Source: Alphaproteobacteria bacterium (GTDB lineage Bacteria > Pseudomonadota > Alphaproteobacteria > Rhizobiales > Rhizobiaceae). From it: a stretch of DNA of 33,216 bases. The stretch's first letter is position 1; every line of letters begins with the position of its first letter. The notes below the pieces were generated by a model. That model worked only from the letters and a program-made list of their open reading frames with translations. It was not told the DNA's origin and ran no database searches. Location of the stretch: positions 1 to 33,216 of the forward strand of contig JAHJUC010000698.1 in the NCBI GenBank assembly GCA_018829385.1. The letters are read 5' to 3'. The position numbers and the translations under genes are program-made. This document shows, one piece after another, positions 1 through 6,784 of the stretch.

Positions 1-261
1 CTCGGCCATGAATGGCGGGCTGTCTTGCCTCAAGCCGCGCAGACGCACTTCAACCCCGCGATAGCTGAAATGGTTGACTGGCGCGATCCGCTCGATCCCC
101 TTGATCATGCAGGCGGCGACGGCTGCCAGAAGAAGCTCGGCAGGATTGAACGCGTCGGCGCGCCCCTGCATGTCGGTGTCCAGGGTGATCTCGGCGTCCT
201 TGGTCCGGGCCACCGACCCATGATTGTCGACGCGGTGTGCGGCGACTGAATATTCGAGCAT
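1..261 (-). CDS. OsmC-like family protein, 3' end beyond window
   Basis: The frame is open from an ATG at 261 to the first base of the window, giving 87 residues with no stop, so the C-terminal part is missing. Residues 38-56 hold the OsmC-type segment in which a proline/leucine-rich stretch leads to a helix with a cysteine (C51 in AACMIKGIER), the position of the first peroxidatic cysteine in OsmC/Ohr proteins. Family members reduce organic hydroperoxides or persulfides in the cytoplasm. The start codon overlaps the TGA of the upstream metallo-beta-lactamase-fold gene (TGATG), so translation is probably coupled and this is the fifth gene of the ArsR-permease operon. The second catalytic cysteine lies outside the window, so peroxidase function cannot be confirmed. 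Confidence 0.75.
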   Translation of the reverse strand, partial: MLEYSVAAHRVDNHGSVARTKDAEITLDTDMQGRADAFNPAELLLAAVAACMIKGIERIAPVNHFSYRGVEVRLRGLRQDSPPFMAE

Positions 262-1172
262 CACTCCCACTCCATTTGCTGGAACGCGGTCTGGGCGTTG
301 CGCCCGGCGAGGCTGTCGAACTGCTCCAGATGGGAAAAGGCTGACTGGTCCACTTGAGGCGCAGCCATGATGTCGCCGCCCTCATCGATCAGCGCCCCTA
401 TCTGCGTGCGCAGGTTCATCAGGTAGTCGTAGGTGTCGGCACGGGCCCGGTCCATCGTGGTGGGCTCGCCATGGCCGGGCACGACATGGGCCGCGCCTGT
501 TGCCTCCACCGCCAGATAAGCTTCGGGCCAGTGGGTGATCGAACTCTGGTCGCCGACGCCGAGGATGCGCTCGACATAGACGATGTCGCCGGTAAAGACC
601 GTGTCGCGCTGCGGCACCCAGACGAAGCTGTCGCCGGGCGTATGGGCGGGACCTGGGTGCACGATCTCGAAGCTCAGCCCGCCCACAGCGAACGCATAAG
701 TATCGGTGAAGGTCACGTCCGCGTGAGCCGGTTCCGTGCCTTTGAGCGCGTCGCCAATCAGCTGCGCCAGCCCGGTCATCTGCATCGAGGCGCGCGCCTG
801 CTGATCCTCGACTGCCGCCGCGGATGCGATCACGGACGCGCCCTGCGCCTGCCAGTAGCCGTTGCCGAGCCAGCGATGATCCTGCCCGCCGGTGTTGATG
901 ACATGGGTCACGCGCTGGCTGGTCACGCTGCGGATCGCATCGTGCAACGCCTCGGCCCCCCGCCACGACCCACCCGGATCGATCAGCACCGCGCCGTCGG
1001 AGGTGACCACCAGCCCGAAGGTCGCGTTGTTGGCAAGGTTCGCGGGACTTCGCTGTTCCTTCTCGCCGACGATGGCCCAGACGCCGTCGGTCACCGGTTG
1101 GATTTTCAGAACCTCGGCAGCGGCGAAGGTCGGAGTTGCAAGCAGGGCGGCAGCCAGGAGAGCCCGCATCAT
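261..1172 (-). CDS. Secreted MBL-fold protein with atypical metal site
   Basis: This 303-residue protein has an N-terminal signal peptide (hydrophobic residues 3-16, likely cleavage near residues 17-19) and a metallo-beta-lactamase fold. GPAHTPGD (H177), FTGD (D196) and PGHG (H234) are in the expected order. The usual HxHxDH metal motif reads NTGGQDH (residues 93-99), so both histidines of the first pair are missing while D98 and H99 remain. Ligands for the second metal site are intact and the first site keeps only H177, so the protein may bind one metal or have an altered activity. The general layout resembles the SoxH/quinoprotein-relay hydrolase group, but the substrate is unknown. It overlaps the thioredoxin-like gene by 4 nt and the OsmC-like gene by 1 nt, which places it in the same operon. 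Confidence 0.85.
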   Translation of the reverse strand: MMRALLAAALLATPTFAAAEVLKIQPVTDGVWAIVGEKEQRSPANLANNATFGLVVTSDGAVLIDPGGSWRGAEALHDAIRSVTSQRVTHVINTGGQDHRWLGNGYWQAQGASVIASAAAVEDQQARASMQMTGLAQLIGDALKGTEPAHADVTFTDTYAFAVGGLSFEIVHPGPAHTPGDSFVWVPQRDTVFTGDIVYVERILGVGDQSSITHWPEAYLAVEATGAAHVVPGHGEPTTMDRARADTYDYLMNLRTQIGALIDEGGDIMAAPQVDQSAFSHLEQFDSLAGRNAQTAFQQMEWE

Positions 1173-1405
1173 GCGCTTAGCCAGCCGTCGAGCTTGCCCT
1201 CATCCGGCAGACCGCCCGCATGGACGAGCTTGCCGTCGACGGCGATACCCGGTGTCGACATGACCCCCGCCATGGCGATGGATCTGGCGTCGGTGATCTT
1301 TTCGACCGCAACCTCGACGCCGAGCCGTGACGCAGCGTCCTTGATCATCTTCTCGGTTGTTTCGCAGCGCTTGCAGCCGGGGCCATAGACCTTGACGGTT
1401 TTCAT
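1169..1405 (-). CDS. Mini-thioredoxin (redox-active disulfide protein)
   Basis: This 78-residue thioredoxin-fold protein has a CxxC active site (C11-K-R-C14 in GPGCKRCE) right after the first strand and a cis-proline segment (STPGI, about residues 50-54). These are hallmarks of the small thioredoxin_3 family that is often encoded beside DUF318/ArsP permeases. It lacks a signal peptide, so it should be cytoplasmic and may deliver electrons to or from the neighbouring permease or its cargo. It starts 12 nt after the permease stop and overlaps the MBL-fold gene by 4 nt. The pairing with the permease supports the assignment; the redox partner is inferred. Confidence 0.88.
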   Translation of the reverse strand: MKTVKVYGPGCKRCETTEKMIKDAASRLGVEVAVEKITDARSIAMAGVMSTPGIAVDGKLVHAGGLPDEGKLDGWLSA

Positions 1406-1417
1406 GGGCGTGTCCTT

Positions 1418-2476
1418 TCAGAGAATTGCGTTGAAGAGAAAGCCGGTGGCGAGGATCCCCGAGGCGACGACCGCAATGAAGATCGCGATCAGGCGAAGCG
1501 TCAGCACCTGCTTCAGGATGATCATCTCCGGCAGGCTCAGAGCGATCACGGACATCATGAAGGCCAGCGTCGTGCCGAGCGCCGCTCCCTTGCCGAGCAG
1601 GGCCTCGACGATCGGAATCACTCCCGCCGCATTGGTATACATCGGCACGCCGACGACAACGGCTGCCGGCACCGACCACCAGGCCTCGCCGCCCATGATC
1701 CGCAGCATCATCTCCTCGGGCACGTAGCCATGGATCGCCGCGCCGATGCCGATGCCGACCAGCACCCAGATCCAGACCTTGCCGACAATCTCGCGGACCT
1801 GCTCAAGGCCGATCTTCAGCCGGTCGACCATGGTCAGCCGCTCTTCCGGTAGGTCACCAACGGGGCCGGCGTTCAACTCGCGCACCCAGTCCTGCAGATA
1901 GCGTTCGAGCCCCATCCGGCCGAGCACTATGCCTGCGACGGTGGCGATGGTGAAGCCGAAGACGAGATAGAGTGTGGCGATCTGCCAGCCGACGAGACCG
2001 TAAAGCAGCCCGAGCCCCACCGGTCCGACCATCGGTCCGGCAATCAGGAAGGAAAACGTGACGCCGAGCGGAATGCCCGCCGAAACGAAACCGATGAAGA
2101 GCGGCACCGACGAGCAGGAACAGAACGGGGTGAGCACCCCCAGCGCCGCGGCCAGCGGATAGCCCCAGACCTGGCGCTTGCCGGCAAGGATCGCCCGGGT
2201 CTTCTCCGGGCTGAACCAGCTGCGCAGAACGCCGGTGACAAAGACGATACCGGTCAGCAGAAGCAGCACCTTGGGCACATCGTAGACAAAGAAGGCGATG
2301 GCCTCGCCGGTATGGCTGTCGCGCGCCACCGGAAACTGCGATGTGACCCATTCCGAAATCGGAACGAGCTGGCCATAAAGCAGATAAAGCACCACGCCCG
2401 CGGCGGGCACGCCGCCATACCAGAGCCAGTCGGGCGCGGCACGGGGTGGGGAAGGGGCGTTTGTATCGATGGTCAT
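1418..2476 (-). CDS. DUF318/ArsP-type permease
   Basis: This 352-residue integral membrane protein has about eight to ten predicted hydrophobic segments. The conserved TPFCSCSS motif (about residues 116-123, C119 and C121) at the start of a membrane helix, together with the later glycine- and proline-rich segments, is diagnostic of the DUF318 permease family. That family includes ArsP, an organoarsenical exporter, and many permeases of unknown substrate. The two cysteines may bind a soft metal(loid) or take part in thiol exchange with the thioredoxin-like protein next door. The gene overlaps the ArsR gene by 4 nt (ATGA), so the regulator and permease are co-translated. No ars reductase or methyltransferase is nearby, so arsenic as substrate is only one possibility. 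Confidence 0.88.
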   Translation of the reverse strand: MTIDTNAPSPPRAAPDWLWYGGVPAAGVVLYLLYGQLVPISEWVTSQFPVARDSHTGEAIAFFVYDVPKVLLLLTGIVFVTGVLRSWFSPEKTRAILAGKRQVWGYPLAAALGVLTPFCSCSSVPLFIGFVSAGIPLGVTFSFLIAGPMVGPVGLGLLYGLVGWQIATLYLVFGFTIATVAGIVLGRMGLERYLQDWVRELNAGPVGDLPEERLTMVDRLKIGLEQVREIVGKVWIWVLVGIGIGAAIHGYVPEEMMLRIMGGEAWWSVPAAVVVGVPMYTNAAGVIPIVEALLGKGAALGTTLAFMMSVIALSLPEMIILKQVLTLRLIAIFIAVVASGILATGFLFNAIL

Positions 2477-2772
2477 GCGACCTTCCTTTCGGATCTTGTT
2501 TCTGCGGCCAGAACCGCATCGATCACGGAGGCAAATTCAGGTGCGAGGTCCGGATTGCGGCGATAGCGCACCCATTGCGCGTCGCGCCTGTCCAGCACGA
2601 TACCGGCCTCGCGCAGCACCTTCATGTGCCGCGACATCCGGCTCTGGCTCGCCTCGAGCCTTGCCATCAACTCGCAAACGCAATGCTCGCCCCCATCCCA
2701 AAGGATTGCGAGAGCGGCGCGGCGGGTCGGATCGGAAAGGGAAGTCAGTATCTCCTGCATGCAGGGATACAT
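2473..2772 (-). CDS. ArsR/SmtB-family repressor
   Basis: This 99-residue winged-helix regulator contains SDPTRRAALAIL (from about residue 11) and a CVC pair (C31, C33) followed by ELM. This is the ArsR alpha-3 metal(loid)-sensing motif at the front of the recognition region. ASQSRMSRHMKVLREAG (from about residue 41) is the DNA-binding helix-turn-helix. A further C4 could serve as a third thiol ligand. It is the first gene of the permease operon. The ATG at 2772 lies inside the inverted repeat 2770-2791, and an alternative ATG at 2760 would give 95 residues but lose C4. Neither start has a clear ribosome-binding site, so the mRNA may be leaderless. Autorepression by metal(loid) or thiol-reactive ligand is expected from the family. 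Confidence 0.9.
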   Translation of the reverse strand: MYPCMQEILTSLSDPTRRAALAILWDGGEHCVCELMARLEASQSRMSRHMKVLREAGIVLDRRDAQWVRYRRNPDLAPEFASVIDAVLAAETRSERKVA

Positions 2773-2791
2773 ATGCGGTTTGGCGCATATG
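2770..2791. promoter_or_regulatory. Probable ArsR operator (8-6-8 inverted repeat)
   Basis: CATATGCG and CGCATATG form perfect 8-bp arms around a 6-bp spacer. The repeat covers the ArsR start codon. Symmetric ATATG-containing repeats at the start of their own operon are typical ArsR/SmtB binding sites, so autoregulation is the likely role. Confidence 0.7.
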
Positions 2792-2795
2792 CGCC

Positions 2796-2809
2796 TTGAT
2801 CGATATCAA
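2796..2809. promoter_or_regulatory. FNR/FnrL/FixK-type binding site
   Basis: TTGATCGATATCAA matches the FNR-family half-site arrangement TTGAT-N4-ATCAA exactly. It sits 24 bp upstream of the ArsR start and only 4 bp from the ArsR-type repeat. In alphaproteobacteria such boxes bind FnrL or FixK and respond to oxygen. This suggests the ArsR-permease operon is controlled by oxygen as well as by the ArsR ligand. Confidence 0.6.
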
Positions 2810-3145
2810 CCGCACCTCAGATCTCGCGCACGCGCGACGCATGTTTCGATCGCAATGATGTTTCGCTCGGGCCCCGCACCGCGTCTCGTATCCGCCGGGC
2901 ACATTTCGGCGTCGGCTTGCCTGGGCGCTCCTCCGGGGCTTTGTTTATGAGCGTCCGTTTCTCCGACCATTGAAGCATGATCCGCAGACGACTGCCTCGG
3001 CGCAACTATGCCTGCGATGTTGGCAGCGGTGGGTAGGATTTCCTTGCGTCAGCAGAACGCGATCTTGGTGCTCATTTCCGCGACGTCTAAGGGTCATCGA
3101 ACTATATGCCTTACGCTTCGATAAGCGTCAGACGGAGCGAATTGA

Positions 3146-3157
3146 TTTGATATCAAA
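3146..3157. repeat. Perfect 12-bp palindrome
   Basis: TTTGATATCAAA is a perfect palindrome inside the gene-poor gap. It resembles a small dimeric operator but no intact gene starts nearby. It may be a leftover regulatory site of a lost gene. Confidence 0.4.
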
Positions 3158-3613
3158 CAACATGTGAAAGGCCTGCAGTATACGCACCAGGTGTCGGCTT
3201 TCGGCGATGTCGTCACGTCCGTTCAGTGGGCGCCATCAGCTGTTTTTCCTTGTGGCGTATGCGTTCGAGCTGATGCGCGTCGCCCTGCAAGCGAGCCGGG
3301 GCGTATGTTCCGAAATAGCTATCGTGGAGATTGTCAGCACACTCGTCGTCCGGTCGCAGAAGCGATCTCCGCTCATTGCCGGCGACATCAATGGTTGTGT
3401 TTCTTGATGCCGGTATCGACAAAAAAGCCGAATTCGCCCCATCGCTGTCAACTTATCGTAAAGTTAGCGTCAAGTGGCTCTTTGTCGGACTAAGAAGCAG
3501 CTTGCTCCGTGACGCAACCAGGACGCGCCAAACTTGACATAATTGGCCTGTTGGCAGTGCCTACCTTTACATCATGACAAGGTCACAAGCGTCCGACCTT
3601 GACGTCCTGGCGC

Positions 3614-3695
3614 ATAGAGGTGGACTGGTTTCCGGAATGCTCGCGGCGCCAGAAGGCAGCCCCTTGCAGTGACGACGTTTTTTCTAGGACTTCGC
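3614..3695 (+). repeat. Dispersed repeat, copy A
   Basis: This stretch shares an ordered series of blocks with 22830-22893 and 33141-33216: a CCGGAA/CTGGAA start, the core GCGGCGCCAGAAGGCA followed by CCCC, and an end at CTAGGAC. It also shares ATAGAGGTGG at 3614-3623 with copy C. The minus strand can be read as a short peptide containing AFWRRE, matched by AFWRRD in copy C, so the repeat may derive from the edge of a transposase or element-borne gene. All copies are degenerate. Confidence 0.55.
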
Positions 3696-3783
3696 TTGTT
3701 GTCCGCGTTGGAGAGCAAGTGATTTCCGGAACCGCGGTTACTCGGAGATTTAGTATCATGTCGAACATTCTCCCGTTCAACGA

Positions 3784-4911
3784 CTAGCTCGTAAGTGTGA
3801 TCACCCTGCGCAGGCTGGTCACGACATGATCGATCTCGTCAGGAGTCGTTGTCCGGCCCAGGCTGAACCTGATGGCGCCCATGCCAACCTGCGGCGATAC
3901 ACCCATCGCCTCCAGCACCGGAGACAGCTCGACGCGTCCCGAATGGCAGGCGGAACCGGTCGATGCCGCGACCTCCGGCATTGCCGAGAGGATCTCCGCG
4001 CCTACCCGGCCGACGAAGGAGACGTTGAGGGTGTTGGGAAGACGCTGGTCCGGATGACCGTTGAGAACGACGCCGTCGCCGAAGGCTTGCCTGAGGGCGT
4101 CCCAGAAAGAATCCCGCAGGTGTTGAACGCCAGCCATGGGCGCAAGGTCGGCGGCGAGACTGGCGGCGAGGCCCAGGGCCGAGGTTAGCATTGCGCTTTC
4201 CGTTCCGGCGCGACGACCGCTCTCGTGCCCGGCGCCATGGATGAACGGTTCGAGCTTCAGGCCATCACGGATATAGAGCGCGCCAACACCTTTCGGCGCA
4301 TGGAACTTGTGCCCCGCGATTGTCAGCAGGTCGACGCTGAGATCGTCCACGCGGGTCGGGATCTTGCCGACTGACTGGGCGGCATCGGTGTGGAAGGGGA
4401 TGCCGTGTTCGTGCGCGATGGTTGCGCACGCCGCAATGGGCTGGATCGTTCCGGTCTCGTTGTTGGCATGCATGATGGTGACGAGCACGGTGTCGGGGGT
4501 GATGGCGCGGCGGAGATCGTCGGGATCGACCAGTCCCGCGCCGTCGACCGGCAGCCAGGTCACCTGCGCGCCGAGGCGCTCGAGAAACCGCAACGGTGCG
4601 ACGATGGACGGATGCTCGACGCTCGAGGTGATAAAATGCGGTCGATCCCTGCCGCTTGCGAAGAAGACGCCCTTCAGCGCGTGGTTGTTCGCCTCGCTGC
4701 CGCCGCTGGTGAAGACGATTTCGTGCGGCGCGCAGCCCAGAAGCGCCGCTACCTGGCGCCTGCCGTCCTCCACCATCTGCCGGGCAGGCACACCGGCCCA
4801 GTGGTTGCTCGACGGATTGCCATACCCCGTCTCCAGGGCATGGCGCATGATCCCGGACACCTCGGGGGCGACCGGCGTGCTGGCGTTGAAGTCCAGATAG
4901 ACGTCGCGCAT
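3784..4911 (-). CDS. Cysteine desulfurase (NifS/IscS-like)
   Basis: This 375-residue PLP enzyme of aminotransferase class V removes sulfur from L-cysteine to give alanine and an enzyme persulfide. Visible elements are YLDFNASTP at the N-terminus, SSVEHPS (H100 stacks on PLP), HTDAAQSVGK (D176), the PLP lysine in AGHKFHAPKG (K202), RAGTES, and the catalytic cysteine in STGSACHSG (C322). Length is typical. The ATG at 4911 is chosen because GGGAGG lies just upstream on the coding strand and the conserved fold begins at once. The frame stays open further upstream to 5490, but that extension overlaps the rhodanese genes and is not coding. It is the last gene of the seven-gene operon and probably supplies persulfide sulfur to the rhodanese and DsrE partners. 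The gene symbol is left open because several paralogous groups exist. Confidence 0.93.
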   Translation of the reverse strand: MRDVYLDFNASTPVAPEVSGIMRHALETGYGNPSSNHWAGVPARQMVEDGRRQVAALLGCAPHEIVFTSGGSEANNHALKGVFFASGRDRPHFITSSVEHPSIVAPLRFLERLGAQVTWLPVDGAGLVDPDDLRRAITPDTVLVTIMHANNETGTIQPIAACATIAHEHGIPFHTDAAQSVGKIPTRVDDLSVDLLTIAGHKFHAPKGVGALYIRDGLKLEPFIHGAGHESGRRAGTESAMLTSALGLAASLAADLAPMAGVQHLRDSFWDALRQAFGDGVVLNGHPDQRLPNTLNVSFVGRVGAEILSAMPEVAASTGSACHSGRVELSPVLEAMGVSPQVGMGAIRFSLGRTTTPDEIDHVVTSLRRVITLTS

Positions 4912-4949
4912 GATCCTGCCTCCCGTTTCAAGTGTCGCTCCGTCCGCAC

Positions 4950-5375
4950 TCAGGGCTTCCAGGCTGCGTCCTGCTTCCAGCCGATGATGCCGGTCTGCAT
5001 CACCACGACGTTGGACCTGCCGGCCACGCGCAGGGCGAAGGTTGCCTGGGCCGAGAGGCTGCCGGTGTTGCAGAACAGGATGGTCATGCGGTCTTCGGGG
5101 ATCTCGTCGATGCGGTCGAGCACTTCGCGCCATTCGATGTTGACGGCGCCGGGAATGGTTTCCGTGTCGAACTGGCCCGCGTCGCGGGTGTCGACGAACA
5201 GCGCGGTCTCGAACACGCCCTGGTCGATCTGCTGCGGCAGGATGATGCCGGACTCGTAGTCCTGGAACATCAGGTATTCCTGCATGGCCTCGATGGCGGT
5301 TTCCTGGGCCATGACGGGCGCCGCGTGAAGGCCAAGTGCGACTGTCGCCACGGCCATAAGGTGTTTCAGTGTCAT
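4950..5375 (-). CDS. Periplasmic rhodanese-like sulfurtransferase
   Basis: This 141-residue single-domain rhodanese has a cleavable signal peptide (residues 1-23, VMA before Q24), so it acts in the periplasm. DTRD (from D62) and the active-site loop FCNTGSLSAQ with catalytic C102 identify the family. Rhodaneses carry a persulfide on this cysteine and transfer it to thiophilic acceptors. The start overlaps the stop of the cytoplasmic rhodanese gene by 4 nt (ATGA), and the cysteine desulfurase starts 38 nt downstream. A periplasmic and a cytoplasmic rhodanese in one operon suggests sulfur or thiol compounds are handled on both sides of the membrane. Confidence 0.9.
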   Translation of the reverse strand: MTLKHLMAVATVALGLHAAPVMAQETAIEAMQEYLMFQDYESGIILPQQIDQGVFETALFVDTRDAGQFDTETIPGAVNIEWREVLDRIDEIPEDRMTILFCNTGSLSAQATFALRVAGRSNVVVMQTGIIGWKQDAAWKP

Positions 5376-5701
5376 CGGGTCTCTCCTGTGTTCCGATAAT
5401 TGTTCTGGCTGGAGTGCTCAAGCCAGCCATTGGTGCCGCCTTCGAGCCAGAGGGCGTCCTGATGGCCAAGCTGGCGCAACAGGGCAGCACCCTCGGTCGA
5501 CCGGCCTCCGCCCTTGCCGCAGATGGTGACCGGGATCTTCCCGGCGGGGATGTCGTTCACCCGGTCTGCAAGTTCAGCCAGCGGGATATGCACGGCGCCC
5601 GCGACGTGAGCGAGGGCATAGTCCGCGGCGTCGCGGACGTCGATCAGGTGGAACCGATCCGGGCCGGCCGCAAGTTCTGCCAGCGTCAGCATCTCGGCCA
5701 T
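5372..5701 (-). CDS. Cytoplasmic rhodanese
   Basis: This 109-residue single-domain rhodanese has no signal peptide. IDVRDAADY (D21, R23, D24) and HVAGAVHIPL are the family's conserved blocks. The catalytic loop is ICGKGGGRS with C61. The ATG at 5701 overlaps the stop of the DsrE-like gene by 1 nt (TGATG), which fixes the start; a longer frame to 5824 would run over that gene. The C-terminal tail after residue 95 is polar and probably disordered. It likely moves persulfide sulfur between the DsrE-like protein and the cysteine desulfurase, which is inferred from the operon. Confidence 0.9.
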   Translation of the reverse strand: MAEMLTLAELAAGPDRFHLIDVRDAADYALAHVAGAVHIPLAELADRVNDIPAGKIPVTICGKGGGRSTEGAALLRQLGHQDALWLEGGTNGWLEHSSQNNYRNTGETR

Positions 5702-6054
5702 CAGAACACCAGCACCTTGTCGGCGGCGAGCGTCGCCTGGGCGAGTTCGTCCATGGTCGAGCGGGTCGGCCCCTCCATCATGTCGGTCCCGGCCAGCCCG
5801 CGCGCATCCATGCAGGAACCGCACATCAGCACGCGGCCCCTGGCGGACAGAACCCGGCGGATCATGCGCTCCAGGTTGTAATAGCCTTCGGGCGTCTTCT
5901 GACCCGACTTGGCGCAGAGCACGGCGTCGGCCATCAGGAAGACGGTGGTTTCCCCCTCCGGATCGTTCTTGGCCAGCGCATGAGCCATGCGCAGACCATT
6001 GAAGCTGCGCTCGGTGCCATAGGGCGGGTCGTTGAGCAGGATCAGGTGTTTCAT
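5701..6054 (-). CDS. DsrE/DsrF-like sulfur-relay protein
   Basis: This 117-residue alpha/beta protein opens with the DsrE-type strand and loop KHLILLNDPPYGTERS. It carries cysteines at C48, C78 and C81, the last two in LMCGSCMDARG, where family members hold the persulfide-carrying cysteine. DsrE-like proteins are cytoplasmic sulfur carriers in dissimilatory sulfur metabolism and tRNA thiolation. No dsr reductase, sox or tus genes are visible here, so the pathway is open. It begins 10 nt after the DUF1499 gene and overlaps the next rhodanese gene by 1 nt. Confidence 0.88.
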   Translation of the reverse strand: MKHLILLNDPPYGTERSFNGLRMAHALAKNDPEGETTVFLMADAVLCAKSGQKTPEGYYNLERMIRRVLSARGRVLMCGSCMDARGLAGTDMMEGPTRSTMDELAQATLAADKVLVF

Positions 6055-6064
6055 GGCAGGGTCC

Positions 6065-6784
6065 TCAGTTCAGAGCGCGGGTTTCGAGATCGGCGAGATA
6101 CGCCTCGATGCGGCGGGCGTTGGCGCCGCGGTCGATCTGGCCGAGGCGGGACCGCGAGCGCATGTCGATGCGGGTGCCATTGTCGGTCTCGGCAATCCGC
6201 ACCGCGACCTCGTCCTCGAAGCCGAACAGGCGGCTTGTGGCAATTGCCTCGATCTGGCTTTCCGCGGGGTCGGCGGAAAGCACTTCCCAGCCGCGATCCT
6301 CGATCAGAGCCAGCGCCGCGGCGAAGGCCTCGTCAAAGGACAGCGGCAGTTCGAGTGGCTGCACCTTGGGGTAAGCGGCACGCTGAAGCGCGGCGTTGGC
6401 CGCCGGATAGTCCGTCGGCGTCACCGTGAACCAGAACACCGGCGGATCTTCGACATCGGTCGATATGTCGTTGATGGGCGGTGTCGCGTGGGCTGCAAGC
6501 TCGAAGGCTGCGCCGAGGCCTGCGACGGGCAGGGATAGAGCCAGCCCCAGGAGGACCAATAGGGCGCCGCCCTGTCTCCGACGCAACCAGACCGCAAGCC
6601 CCGCGAGCGCGGCCAGGACGCCGGCTGCCGCCGCCCAGGCTGCCCAGCCCGCCAGGTCATAGGCCTGCGGCCAAGGCCAGCCGCCCGCCCGGAAACCCCA
6701 GACGGCAGTTGCGATAAGCACGAATGAAGCAAGCCCCAGGAGGATGGCGACGAAGCCGAGGCGGCGGGTGAGGCTGTCAGTCAT
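6065..6784 (-). CDS. DUF1499 membrane protein
   Basis: This is a 239-residue protein. Its N-terminal half (residues 8-100) contains about three hydrophobic membrane segments. The C-terminal half, from TPPINDISTD (about residue 101), is the DUF1499 domain, with a PVFWFT segment and a late R-S-R-S-R-L-G-QIDRGANA stretch typical of the family. The function of DUF1499 is not known. The ATG at 6784 overlaps the MFS gene stop by 8 nt. The start is preferred over an upstream in-frame GTG/ATG (frame open to 6847) because it matches the overlap spacing of the operon and starts just before the first helix. Confidence 0.85.
   Translation of the reverse strand: MTDSLTRRLGFVAILLGLASFVLIATAVWGFRAGGWPWPQAYDLAGWAAWAAAAGVLAALAGLAVWLRRRQGGALLVLLGLALSLPVAGLGAAFELAAHATPPINDISTDVEDPPVFWFTVTPTDYPAANAALQRAAYPKVQPLELPLSFDEAFAAALALIEDRGWEVLSADPAESQIEAIATSRLFGFEDEVAVRIAETDNGTRIDMRSRSRLGQIDRGANARRIEAYLADLETRALN

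Larger units (their letters stand above)
2773..3783. other. Gene-poor gap between the two sulfur operons
   Basis: About 1 kb with no convincing gene. Base composition is visibly less GC-rich than the flanking operons. Short open frames exist on both strands (for example 3213-3422 minus), but none has a recognisable product or ribosome-binding site. Identifiable contents are the two regulatory sites at 2770-2809, a palindrome at 3146-3157, and one copy of the dispersed repeat at 3614-3695. The stretch may hold decayed mobile-element or gene remnants. Confidence 0.6.

Noticed and set aside
354-1388. 344-residue plus-strand frame over the MBL-fold and thioredoxin genes
   Set aside because: Its composition is that of an antisense shadow and it has no recognisable domain.
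3784-5490. 568-residue frame suggesting a fusion upstream of cysteine desulfurase
   Set aside because: The first 193 residues are an arginine/proline-rich out-of-frame reading of the two rhodanese genes. The true start is the ATG at 4911 with its own ribosome-binding site.
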